Part shown: in pieces, positions 36,308 to 48,377 of the stretch
Position numbering within the stretch: position 1 is the first letter of the stretch
Layout of the letters: each line of letters begins with the position of its first letter
Origin: Sycobia sp. Sy_11
Lineage: Eukaryota; Arthropoda; Insecta; Hymenoptera; Epichrysomallidae
Direction: 5' to 3'
DNA length: 64,000 nt
Assembly: GCA_018907035.1 (NCBI GenBank)
Contig: JACCIC010000002.1
Span: 1,617,001 to 1,681,000 of the forward strand
The notes under the pieces: generated by a model
Databases searched by the model: none
Told to the model about the DNA's origin: nothing
The model's input: only the letters and a program-made list of their open reading frames with translations
Program-made: the position numbers and the translations under genes

Positions 36308-39300
36308 TTATACTTGGTTTTTCTTTTTCCTCTTCTTTTTTCCTTTATGAGGTAAGGGATTCGTGGATTGGGCTTCTTCGTTATCTTTCTTCCTTTTTGA
36401 AACTTCGCATACTTCCATAGCTGTATCCACAGAATTTTGTTTTTCTTCAGGCAATGTTTTAGACTTATTAGCATCCTCTGCATCTCCTGAAGGAATACTG
36501 AAGCCTGGTATCTAAAAATATTTGTTTGAATATTATATATGTTATTCTTCAATACATAGCATTATATATTTAATAAATACAGAAAATCAATGTATTGATT
36601 TTAAGTTAATAATTTTATTATATTAATATTTACCACAGGCTTAACAAGTTTAAAAACTAATTTTTCATGTTGAACATTTGTTTTGTCAAGACTTAATTGT
36701 ACAATAACTTTGTCAAAAGATCGGAAAAGTATATCACCGCATTTTTGCGTGTGCTCCTCTTCGTCATAAATAAAAGTTACAGGTGATGTTTCTCCTTTCT
36801 TGTTTAAATATAAAGTGCCTTCCAAACCAAATTTCGGAATAAGAATTTGCAAAGCATTTTTTCGTACAAATAAAATATAACCTTCTTCTTCTTGTACTTT
36901 GTTTCTAAAGAATAACTGTAAAAATAAAAGGGAAAAATTTAAAGAACATTAGTAATTAATAGAAAATAATTATTATTATGATTAATTATTTACGACTTAT
37001 AACATAGCATCAATAAACAATGCTTACATGTGTATTTAAAGCCACGGATGCTCTTCCGGCATACTGTGCCATTCTATTTCGATAATTAAGATTGTGACAA
37101 AGAGCGTGACTTTTCTTTTTGTCAAGTAAATCTGGATATGTTGCATCGGCGCCGATACAAACTGCTAATAGTCGATGAACAATCACATCTGCGTACCTTG
37201 ATACGGAAATAAATTACAGCGTACAATGCGCATAAGTATTTGATAAAAAAATCCATATTAATTAACTTAGTAATCTGACTACCAATATAATTGTAAAAAA
37301 TGCAGCGCCTAAAAAATTACCTTCTAATAGGAGACGTGAAGTGCGTGTAAATTGGGCATGCCAGACCATAGTGGAAGAATTCGGCCTCTTGCACCATACC
37401 ACTAACAAAGTACACCGCCTGCATCATGCACCTGGTGGCCAGAATTTTTAGCATTGTATTGAAATAAGGATTATCCTCTTTGTGCGCAGCTTCGAGGGAC
37501 TTCGCGAGTTCGGCACCGCAGCTGGTATTGATATCGAAACCCTGGTGACGCCCGGCCTTGATCAATGGATCGAAGTTAACTTGCGGAGGCTCGGGGTGAC
37601 GACGCAGCATTGCGCACTCGGGGAACTCTTCCACGATCTTCTTGGCCACGGATATGTTCGCCAACAGCATGAACTCTTCGACCATGGAATTCGTTTCACG
37701 TAGTTTCTTTGCTTCCACGTCGATTGGATCGTGGGTTTCGCTGTCCACTTGGAATCGGATTTCAGGCGATGCCAATACTAATGCCCTTAATTTTGATTTA
37801 ATTTACAGTAATATAAATACAATGAAATAATAGCGATACAGATTACAATTTTAGACTTATAATAAATAATATCATTAATAATAAAAGTTTTATTTTAAAG
37901 TCATAGTATCAGGTGAACTACTATTTACCCATTTTCTAAACGTCGTTTTTTAAGCTTCTTTGCCAATTTGTTCAAATTCCTTAAGCTTTGCGCAAGGGCG
38001 TCATTTTGATTTTTATCATCGATTTTCAATTGAGCTTGCTCGTACGTCATAGCCGCTCGGGATAAAATAATTGATTTGAAAAACTCTGTTTGAATAATGT
38101 TAGCTTCGTGGTCTATCTCCCAAATACATGAAAATGCAAATCGTTCTTCACCACCTCTGAGTGAACATAAATTGGAACTCAAGAGTTCTATATAAACAAA
38201 AAAACATTAATTAATTCAGATTTATTTTGATTATACAAGACCACGAATATAAAAAAACAAAGAACTCGCGAATAGAGGAAATTTTATCGTACCAGGTACC
38301 ATATCGATTCTTTTATCGACAAGATAAACCGTGGTCGCGCGTAGAGCGGCTTCATTATCCAGGGCATTTCCCGGCCTAATGAAGTGCGAAACATCCGCGA
38401 TGTGCACGCCGACCTCGAGGTTCCCATTGGGCAAATCACGACAGTGGAGCGCGTCGTCGATGTCCGTACAGCCCGGCGGATCCACTGAGCAAACGTCCAA
38501 GTGTCTTAAATCAGTTCTCGTAGCGACATCCTAAAAACATACACAAAAAAACTGCGTTAAACATTTTTGAATTAAACTGACGATTGTTCTTTCGTGTTTC
38601 TTTAAATTGTTTCATTTCGTTAATTTATACACATATGTAAGCAAGATATATTTGAAAATCCCACTAAAATCCTAGCGCCTGTATACATTCGAATAAAACT
38701 TTTAAGAGAAACGATACATATAAATACAAAAGGCAATGATTACTTCAATCATCAGTTGTAAATTGTATCCACGAACTGGTAAGCTTGAATTTAAACTTGA
38801 AAATGGTAAATGGTCAATTTTAAATTTTTGTAAAAGTATTTCTCAAAAGAAAGAATTCGTTATACTCCTCAGTCCGGAAATACATATAGTTCCAAACAAA
38901 TTTATAGGCACGCTATATTCATAGGTATAAGCTACTAAATTTACTAAAATTTTGTTTTTGGACATAGGTCCATGAATTGTCTTCTCTCATTGAATCTTTT
39001 GGATAAAAAATCAAAAATTGACCTTGAAAAATATCGTAAGCTTTCGTCGTGGTTATTTATTTCTGTAATACACACTTCTGAGTTATGCAGCCGTTCGGAA
39101 ATTTTCAAAACAACCTTTATGCCACCCGTTCTCTAGTATAATGCAGGTCAACCCGAGAGTAGATCATATGTAAATCCTGTGCAAAAAAATTTCAAGCTAA
39201 AAATCCGAGCTAAAAAATTGAATTGCACCTATGTTCGAAAAGAGGTAAACCGAGGACTCATATTCGATCTTATACTGACTAGTCTATAGAATATCGAACA

Positions 39301-42300
39301 GAATGCTAGCATGTATAAATTCGGTTAAATTTTAATTCGTAATAATTGAAAACTGCATTTTTCGATACATGTGATACACATAAAGTATTTGACATTTTAT
39401 TCTCGATATTTATAGTTCCAAGACGATCTTTTCACCAGCAAGCGGAAACAGGTTGTTATGATAATGACTTTGAAGTTCAACAATATAATGAATAAAATAA
39501 GAAAAAAACAGTTGAAGTTAAGAGTTATACTTCACACTCGTTTTGAATGTGATTGACAATAAAATATTTTTGGTGTGATGAAAATTTTTTGTAAATAAAG
39601 TCTGTTTATAACAATAAAAATAAAACAAAATACAATAAATATAAATACAGTTTGAACTATACAATTTGAAGGCATGTCAGAGGTTTGTAAAGAAAAAAAT
39701 TTATCTTACAATGTTATCAAGCGTTTCATTTCAAAACTGAAACTGGAGAAACAAACAAAACAGGCAAAAATTTATATAATTATAATTTTAATGCAGTTTT
39801 CGAAACTGATTTATGATATTCAAGAAGTAATATTTTCAATGTAGATTGGTGTAATGCATGATGTAGAAGCCTCTAATCAATTAGAAGAAGTGAAATTAGA
39901 AATAACAAATAATGCAGAATTAAACAGTAATGATGAAGCAAAAAGTATTGAAGAAATAGTATCTGATGCTGACAACGAAACTAATTCAATTGAAAAATTT
40001 AAAACTTTCTGTGAAGAATTAAAAAAATTTATAAATTACATAAATAATAATGAGAATCTAAGCTACTACATATATAAATATCCACAGTATTTGATTAATG
40101 ATAAATATTTTAATATAAAAAAATTTATAAAATAAATAATACGTTTTTAAAACTCATATTTTAGAATTATACAGAAGCGAATAAATATTAATGTAGAAGA
40201 GTTACAAAATTTATTAGCTGAAATAAAAGAAACCTCCTCTAATATAACGAAGTTAAAAAAACAGCGAAAGCTAATAAAAAAAGAAACTTGTGCAATTAAA
40301 AAAACAGTTCAACGATTAAAAGACAATGGTTTGAATATACATAATATAATTTGAAATTTATATTCAAAGCATATTTAATATAATGAAATATTAAAATTTT
40401 TATATATTTAAAGAAATTCGTGAATTAGAATCGACTTTAGAATACTATGACAAGGAGTTATATACTAGATGGACAAAGTCAAAATGGAAAAGTGATGCAA
40501 TGGAAGATTTGCTATTTGATGTTCAGGTTTCATTTGATTAATAATAATTAATAGTTATTATTAATAATTATTATAATAATAATTAATAATAAACTTTGTT
40601 TGAGAAGTAATTTCTATAATAAAATTCAATAACTACTTGCAATCTTTTTAAGGAAAAACAATTGGCCTTGAATAGTTTAAATAAATTGATAAATCGACAC
40701 TTGATAAAATTAAAGACCACTTCATTAGCAGATGAAGAAATAACGGACAATACTAATAGTTCAAAAAAAATAGTTCCCATATCATCTTCTATGTTTGCTT
40801 TTCCAACAAAAATCCCAATACCTCCACCAGCTCCATCAATTTCACTACCTCGACCTATGCCTCTTACTGTGAATGCATTAAATAGAAATAATTCACGACT
40901 ATCTTGGGTACAGCGTAGATTTAGGTAAGCTTTAATAATTATGGATACATTAATTAAATAAAATTTTAATAACTTATTTTTCAAAGTTAACAGTATTATG
41001 AAATATGTTATAGAGCTGAAAGAAGAGGAAATTTTACTCCAATGAAATCAGCTACAGAAAATCGCGAAAATGAACCGTACATTTTGTCTATAAATGTAGA
41101 TAATAATACTAGAGGAGCTAATGTAGATTCTAATGTTAATCCATTCGACTTTACTGCATCAAGTTTTTCATGTAATTCTACAGGAACAGTATCCAGTGTA
41201 ACTTCAAGTGATTCTGACTTTAAGACAGGCTTACAAACAATGTTACAAGTTAATATTTAATATCTTCTAAATCTAATATTTAAATTTTCAATATAAATAT
41301 TTATTTTGCATCTGATCTAATTGAATACTATATAATACATACTTAAATATATGAAATTTCCTTACTATATAATAAATTTTACTTTTTATTGATGTTTATT
41401 AAATCAATTCTAATTTTTCAGACTATTTTTGGTGAAAGAAACATGAATCCTACACTAATGATCACAAACAGTAGTGACAGTTGTGACTCTCAAGCAGTAA
41501 CTGAAGAAAATAATAATCTGAATGAATCTAATAATGGTCATTAAGGAAGGATAACAATAATATAAAATTGAGTGAATAAATTACTACCTTATAAGTTAAT
41601 ATTCATTATAAAAAATAGTTTAAAAAGTAGAAGTAAAATATGACTTTTTTTTTATTTCTTACCAAGTCAGTAATGACCCAAGGTAATTTTGGTAAGAAAC
41701 TTAGAACTTCATCCGAAAATCTGCTATGTGGTACATCATGTTCTAAAAGTAAAACTTCATTTTCAGTATCTTTATCACCAATTTTTCCCAAAGCCCGTAC
41801 AAAATGTCCTAGTGGATATCTCGAATTTCTTGGCCATGAATCTATTGCTACAATAATCCGCTGTGAACTTAAAGTACTAGCTTGCTTTGTTTCTATTCTT
41901 ACTTTTGGAATTTTTCTTTCAGCTGGTACAAAAAGATGCCGAGCAGTCTACAAGAATATTATTTTTAAATTTAAAATAAAGTTTACCCAAAATCTTTTTA
42001 ATTATTAAATTTAAATCCTTATAATAAAAATATATTACTAAATACCACACCAAGAAACATCAGAAATATTATTCTTCTCTTATTTGAGTATAATAAAGCA
42101 ATTTTTTTCTATGAAGGTTTATATATTATTTTTAATAATCACCGTATTATTGTAAATAAAGAACTATTCAAACCCATAAAAATTTAGCCTTATTTTACGT
42201 TACTATAATTATTATTTACATCTTTGTTTGCACTTGGTTGCAATATTCCACAATATTGCCTCCATTTCCTTCTAATAATTCCAACAATTTTTCCAGTTGA

Positions 42301-43815
42301 TGTTTTATTAACTGCAATGTTTTGTTTACTTTGAATTAGTATTTTCTCATCGTCTATAATTCCAGCATCATCTTCGTTTTCATCTTGTAAAACCATATCA
42401 CTTGGGGCAGACCATTGATCATCTGGCAATAGTTCAATAGCTACTATGTCACCATCAATGGCTCTATTTAAACTTTCTCGTCCTTGTACTAATATCTTTA
42501 GAAAATGTAAACATTTAACAATAGAAAGTCTTTTTATAAATGAATGTTTTCAATTTAGTTTTTAATATTTGACACTGCTTAAAAAACGTTGAAAAACTTC
42601 AAAATTATATTTACATAAAATATTTATTATACTTACAAATTTTTCCATACATTCACAATTCACACTACCTTCTAAGAAATTTTCCCTTGAGGCCAAAAAT
42701 GTTCCTTGTAACAATCTACCATTTTTAATACCATCATGTATTTGAGCTGGCGATAAATGACAAGGGAAAATTGGTCCAGCATTATCACCATCCAATATGT
42801 AATCCTTTTTTGAAAGTTTATCAACAAGAAATCCTCCATTTTCTAATGAACTTACATAATCTTTCACTAAAATTTTTTATTAATTTACTAATAATTATTG
42901 TAAATATTTTGCAATATAGATACACAAATTTATACTTGTTGCAACTGGAATGTCTGCTTCAACAGCTTTTCTTTTATTATCTTCATCATCTGTCAATAAA
43001 ATAGTTTTTATATTTATTTTTTGTGCACCTAAATGAGAATTATACCACTTTGAAACTGTACGAATAGCTCTGTCATTTCTATCATTTACAATCTCACCAG
43101 GCTCACGTTTAATGTAAGTTGCTCTATTCAATAATAATATTTTTTAAACAATAGTTTCTAAATAATTATATTTATTTTATATGTTAAAAAATGTTATGTT
43201 AATCTTACTTATGATGTTCATTAATAAATACATAGAATTTTCTGCTAGGATCACCAATTATTTCTTTTAGTATTTTATAAACATTTGAACTTCTATGCAG
43301 TACTTCTTCTAATACAGTTTGTGGTATTATTACATTGCACAATACATTTTCTTCTAAAATATGTATCTGGAATTATTAATAGACTTGTTTAAGATATTTC
43401 TACTTTTTAAGAAACTAATTCAAAGAGAAACTCTAATTTAAATTAAATATTAATATATTAATCATCAAAGAAATATTTTTTGAAATATGTATGTTTAATA
43501 CCTGATTCAACACAATATTTGTGTCAAGAACTAAGTAATACGGATAGTTAAATAAAGTACTTTTTGCTCCAGGATTCTCTTCATCCAACAAAATATCTCT
43601 AATTCTGCGTCCACATTTTAAACAGGCTTCCGATCCACACCATATATCATCTCTTAAATAATGCTCTTTGACAATCTATTGTATTAATAAATAAATTTAA
43701 AATTATTCAAAAAAATATCATTATCTGTAAAACATATATAATATATAAATAGAAAACAAACTTTGTGAATTTTGCCTCCTTTGGTTTTTCGATAGTATAT
43801 TTTTGAAGCTATCAT
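36308..43815 (-). CDS. DIS3: Exosome nuclease DIS3 (Rrp44)
   Basis: Minus-strand exons in order: 43762-43815, 43502-43675, 43209-43366, 42936-43123, 42637-42866, 42220-42495, 41663-41947, 38293-38530, 37929-38187, 37321-37785, 37028-37196, 36634-36915, 36308-36511. All junctions are GT-AG and in phase, giving 993 aa. DIS3 is the catalytic subunit of the RNA exosome, degrading or trimming RNA 3' to 5' and also cutting internally. Visible: an N-terminal cysteine motif (31, 36, 39); a PIN domain with its acidic set Asp69, Glu97, Asp146 and probably Asp175; cold-shock regions ([22 protein letters not shown]); an RNB domain with [14 protein letters not shown] (Asp472, 478, 480, 481), [27 protein letters not shown]; then an S1 domain. 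The last exon adds a lysine-rich tail ([12 protein letters not shown]), probably a nuclear signal. Both nuclease sites look intact. Intron 7 (3.1 kb) hosts a gene on the opposite strand. Confidence 0.95.
38531..39853. other. DIS3 intron 7, part without coding exons
   Basis: AT-rich. No conserved frame on the minus strand. It probably contains the promoter and 5' UTR of the nested plus-strand gene. ATG TCA GAG at about 39675 followed by a GTTTGT donor could be an upstream start for that gene. Confidence 0.45.
39854..41544 (+). CDS. Nested gene: unrecognised coiled-coil protein
   Basis: Six exons inside DIS3 intron 7 on the opposite strand: 39854-40086, 40165-40328, 40414-40526, 40653-40924, 41014-41248, 41422-41544, all GT-AG and in phase, giving 379 aa. 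Order of parts: an acidic N-terminus (residues 1-60), a long helical coiled-coil region (about 80-165; [44 protein letters not shown]), a helix to about 185, a proline-rich stretch ([19 protein letters not shown]) with a basic patch ([16 protein letters not shown]), then a Ser/Thr/Asn-rich tail. AATAAA at 41575-41580 lies before DIS3 exon 7, so the whole gene fits in the intron. An alternative start near 39675 (MSE, then a phase-0 intron to 39845) would add a few residues. I do not recognise the family; layout alone would suit a fast-evolving cytoskeletal or kinetochore protein, which is only a guess. Confidence 0.72.
41575..41580 (+). terminator. Likely poly(A) signal of nested gene
   Basis: AATAAA 31 bases after the nested gene's stop and about 80 bases before DIS3 exon 7. 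Confidence 0.55.
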
Positions 43816-44244
43816 TTTTTATTTGTATTAAATTACGTTGAATTGGCATTAATAAAAAATTAAAGATATGACTTTTTATTTTATACTATATTTAATAATC
43901 AATAACTATAGCTATAACACACGTGGGATTATTTATTTTGAAATTTAGGTTATATTAAAGTAAACTAGAAATCAGAACAGATCAAAATGTAATTTGCGCA
44001 TACATAACTGCCTAAACTACACTACACTTCTTATACTGCTAGACTGCTACTATCGCATTTAGAATATTCACATAAGTGAGACAGTTGCACCAATAACAAA
44101 AAAATAAATTGTGAATAAAAAAATAAGTTGCATTTTTGTCTCAGTCGGCATTGTCGAATTCGACATAATAATAATAATATATCAGAACTATTATGCGGAC
44201 TGCGGTGCAGTTGCGGCACGTGTTTTGATTATTATAACCTCAAG
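43816..44244. promoter_or_regulatory. Divergent DIS3 / RRS1 promoter
   Basis: The DIS3 start codon (minus, 43815) and the RRS1 start codon (plus, 44245) lie 429 bases apart, head to head. The space is AT-rich near DIS3 and less so at 44130-44230. No clear TATA box was seen for either gene. A CACGTG-like ACACGTGGG occurs at about 43919. The short gap implies shared or overlapping promoters. Confidence 0.6.
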
Positions 44245-44955
44245 ATGGATATAGTCAATCAAATTTTACAAAGTGAAAAAGAGAAAAATGCGGAGATACA
44301 AAACTCAATTAATGTGGAAAAAGAAATAGAAGTTGAAATTGACGAAGGCACACTTCTAGTTTCCGATTATAACACGTTAAATCTTAAAATTAAAAGTAAT
44401 CTAGAACCAACATTGCAAGCCTTAACAAGAGGCAATATCCAATTATTAGTGAATAAAATTTGGACACTTCCAGCTAAATGTGTAGAAGAAGTAATTGTAA
44501 CTGAGTTACCAAAACCTACTTATGTATTACCGAGATCTCGTAAATTACCTAAACCAAAACCTTTAACAAAATGGGAACAATTTGCAAAAGAAAAGGGTAT
44601 TAAAACACAGAAGAAAGGTCGTTCTAAGCTGAAATGGGATGATTTACTACAAAAGTGGATTCCAGCATATGGTTTTCGTCATGCTGATGCTGAAAGACAA
44701 AAAGAATGGTTGGTTGAATGCACTGATGATGGTAAGCCTAGAGAAGATCCATTTGTAGCTCTTAAAAATTCTAAAACAGAAAGAGTTGCCAAAAATGAAC
44801 TGCAACGTCTTAGGAATATAGCAAAAGCAAAGAAAGTAAAACTTCCTAAGGTGGGTTTACCTAGTACTGAGCACTTTAAGGATTCGAAGCAATTATCAGT
44901 CGGAGCTAAGGTAAACGTCTATTACTTAGTAAATAAATTATATATATATATATAT

Positions 44956-44990
<35 letters not shown>

Positions 44991-45254
44991 CATGTGTGTG
45001 TGTATATAGATGCATGTAAATTAATATTATAATTACAGGTTGCAGAAGTTTCAACAGCTTCATTGGGTCGTTTTAATGATGAATCTAAAAAAGTTCTTAA
45101 GAAAGTTAAACAAGGAAAAGTAACCAAAAAGAAGAAAAAATCTAAACCAGGTCAAATGAAAGAATCAGCTTCAAAAACCAGCAAAAAGCCTAAAGCAGGA
45201 AAAGGAAATCGTGATTTCAGAAAGAAAGTTGGTGGTAGAAAGCGAAGGAAATGA
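44245..45254 (+). CDS. RRS1: Ribosome biogenesis regulatory protein RRS1
   Basis: Two exons, 44245-44910 and 45039-45254, joined in phase 0, giving 293 aa. RRS1 acts in the nucleolus with Rpf2 to load the 5S RNP into pre-60S ribosomes. The family core is visible: TLLVSDYNTLNLK near the N-terminus, LPAKCVEEVIVTELPKPTYV, LPRSRKLPKPKPLTKWEQFA, KGIKTQKKGRSKLKWDD, and WIPAYGFRHADAERQKEW. The C-terminus is lysine/arginine-rich (KKKKKSKPGQ, GGRKRRK), as expected for a nucleolar protein. Start: ATG at 44245 (MDIVNQILQS) is preferred over an in-frame ATG at 44128, whose extra residues are cysteine-rich and unlike the family. The 128-base intron is largely a TA microsatellite. Confidence 0.95.
44938..44990. 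repeat. (TA)n microsatellite in RRS1 intron
   Basis: About 25 TA units with an AAAA interruption, filling some 40% of the small RRS1 intron. Confidence 0.9.
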
Positions 45255-46226
45255 TCTGTACTAAAATATTAACTTTATATATATTTCAAATAAAAATACT
45301 TAGAATCTAATTATATTTAAGCCTATTATACTCTTAATGTTCAAGAGTAGTATAACAAATTTTGTAAAAATATTTTCATATTTCTAGTAAAATCAATCTG
45401 TATTAATCTTGTTGTACATTACAGTATGTAACAAAAATAATTACCGTTTATTTAATTAGTTAAATATTAATTCACGATTTATAATTATTTTTTTATAAAA
45501 TGAAATATTTAACAGAAATACGAATTATTTTTCGTTGTAATATAGAACAAGTAATTCAAAATTCGATTTGAAGAATACTTATGAATTTATCTATAATAAA
45601 ATCTCAACATTTTAACAAAGAATTAAATTTTATTTAAATTAGTACCAAACAATTAAAAAACACCGGGTATGAACACACATATACCCGCATTCATCCGCAT
45701 ATAATCTAGTATAATTCTCAGAGACTCATTACTGATGAAAGCACGAAAATAATTTCGTATATTCAATTTTCCTTTTCGTTATATTTACACCGTATTTGTT
45801 CGTTTGTAGTGGTTTTTTGAATTCATATTTTGTGCCTGTTTGCACCTACTAGCGTCACAAGTCACAACACAAACACGGTCTCGTTTGAGATTCATTGTTT
45901 CACATTTATATCAATTTTAAATAATTTAAACAAAATTAATATTATTATACATATTAATAATAAAAATAAAAATACGAAATTAAAATTGCAAATGTATGTG
46001 CATAAATTTATTATGTGATTTTATATAAATTTGCATATACAATTTCAAATACAAACAGAAAATAAAGGTTATATATTTATATAAGAATTTTTTCGTAATT
46101 TTGAAGTTTTAACCATATATTTTATTATATTAAAAATATAAAAACGTCTTTATGGATTTGCAATACATTAAAATTGCAAAATAATTGGATAACAAATAAA
46201 TTAAATCAAGAATTTTATTACTTAAA
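45255..46226. other. RRS1-SUOX intergenic region
   Basis: A poly(A) signal (AATAAA, 45289-45294) sits 35 bases after the RRS1 stop. The rest is AT-rich and probably includes the sulfite oxidase promoter. A short frame at 45830-46018 looks non-coding. Confidence 0.5.
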
Positions 46227-48377
46227 ATGCTTAAAGAGCCAACTATTTTATTTAAATATTGCTGGAGATATAAGAATTTGTTAAAAATATTTTCTGCAAA
46301 CACTACATATTTTGTAAGACATACTTCTACATTTTATCAAAAAGATAAACAATCACAAAACCAAAAGCGCAAAGTCTATTTTGTTCTTTCTATATTCTCT
46401 GTAGGAGTTGTTTCTTACTATTTATTTAATGAGAAAATAAGAAAGTATACAAATAAAATATATCCAATTCAAGCCATTGAAAAAAAAGAATCCATGTAAG
46501 TAAATATTTTTAATGAATTTTTAATAAATTTTTTTAATGTCACTTCTACTCTTATTGTTAGAGAACATGTGTGTGGTAATAGAAGAAAAGATCTCCCAAC
46601 ATATTCAATGGAACAAGTTAACAAACATGACAACCATAAGAATGGTATTTGGGTGACTTATAAAGAAGGAGTGTATGATATCACCAATTTTGTGAAAAAA
46701 CATCCCGGGGGACCAAATAAAGTAATGATGGCTGCAGGAGGTTCAATAGATCCTTTCTGGATAATATTTGCTAATCATAAGAAATCGGAAATCTTTGAAC
46801 TTTTAGAATCAATGAGAATTGGTAATCTTAGAAGTGAAGATGTTTATAAACACTCTGTGGATGTGTATAATCCTTATGCACTAGAACCTGTTCGAAATCA
46901 GGTATTTGATTTTGTGTGAATGTAATATACTAATTATACATAGATTAGAAAATCTAATTATTATAGATATATGATTTAAATACAATAACTTAAGAAAAAC
47001 TTTCAGCTACTAATAGTTAATGGTGAGAAGCCCTTTTGTGCTGAGCCTCCTGCACCACTATTAATAGAATATTTTAAGACACCATCAGAATTATTTTATG
47101 TAAGAAATCATCTTCCTGTTCCAATTATTGATTTAAATGATTACGAACTGGAATTTGCATTAGAAGATAAAACTATCCAATCTATAAAATTAGAAGATAT
47201 AAAAAGATATCCAAAGCATACAATTATAAGTGCGATTATGTGTGGAGGCAATCGGAGGTCAGAAATGAATGAAACAAAAGCTTTAAAAGGTTTAACCTGG
47301 AATGTTGGAGCAGTTGGCAATGCCAGCTGGTCTGGTGCTCGATTATGTGATGTATTAAATGAATTAGGTATTTTTAAAATAAAAATTTACTTAAACATAT
47401 AGTACATATGTTATAAATATCATATAAATTCTCTGATCACTAATTTCATTTTTTATTATCAGGTATCAAGGAAAAAGATTATAACCATCTTCAATTTGAA
47501 GGTATGGATGTAGATCCATCTGGAGTACCTTATGGCGCAAGTATACCTATTAGTAAAGCTCTAGATCCTAGAGCTGATGTTTTATTAGCCTATGAAATGA
47601 ATGATGAAACAATACCCTTAGATCATGGTTTTCCCATACGTGTTATAGTACCCGGTGTCGTAGGTGCTAGAAATGTTAAATGGCTAAATAAAATAATTCT
47701 TTCCAAAAATGAGAGTCCTTCACATTTTCAACAAAATGACTATAAAGGATTTTCTCCCAGTATCAATTGGGATAATGTAGATTTTAAGAAAGCTCCAGCT
47801 ATTCAAGAGATGCCTGTCACTTCTGCCATTTGCAATATACAAAAAGGTGATAAAGTGACAGTAAATGAAAACGGCACCATTACAATTAAAGGTCAGATTT
47901 TACTTGAATATTAAATTTTTATTTTTTATTTTTTATGAATTCAATATTTTTATTTTATATTTTTCATCTTTATTTTACATTTATTAAAATTATGTATCTT
48001 AAATATAATAAAAATGTAAAATAAAGAGTGTTTTTAGGATTAGCATATTTAATAACATGTGTTATATATCTGTAGGTTATTCCTGGTCCGGAGGTGGGAA
48101 AAGAATTATAAGAGTTGATGTGACTGCTGATCAGGGAGAAACTTGGCACATTGCTGATTTAGTAGCTCAAGATATAAATGCAACAGAGGGTAGACACTAC
48201 GCATGGTCATTATGGAGTATCGAATTACCTGTTGACAAATCCAAAGGCTCGGTGGAAATATGGGCTAAAGCTGTTGATTCTGCTTATAATGTACAACCTG
48301 AAAGCATTAAAAATATTTGGAATTTAAGAGGTTTCCTATGCAATGCTTATCATAAAATCAAAGTTGATCTTATTTAA
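46227..48377 (+). CDS. SUOX: Sulfite oxidase, mitochondrial
   Basis: Five exons: 46227-46495, 46562-46901, 47007-47367, 47463-47891, 48076-48377; GT-AG and in phase; 566 aa. The enzyme oxidises sulfite to sulfate in the mitochondrial intermembrane space and passes electrons to cytochrome c. The N-terminus is basic and hydroxylated with a membrane segment at about 50-67, as for sorting to the intermembrane space. A cytochrome b5 domain (about 100-185) has heme ligands His137 (KKHPGG) and His162 (FANH). The molybdenum-cofactor domain begins with [11 protein letters not shown]; its Mo-binding cysteine is Cys282 in [10 protein letters not shown]. The dimerisation domain follows ([46 protein letters not shown]). 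All key residues are present. Length matches animal orthologues. Confidence 0.96.

Noticed and set aside
38736..38924. 62-codon plus-strand frame in DIS3 intron 7
   Set aside because: Not in phase with or adjacent to the nested gene's exons and no splice context; judged chance.
44128..44244. N-terminal extension of RRS1 from an upstream in-frame ATG
   Set aside because: The extra residues are Cys/Asn/His-rich and unlike RRS1 starts; the ATG at 44245 gives a normal N-terminus and leaves room for a promoter.
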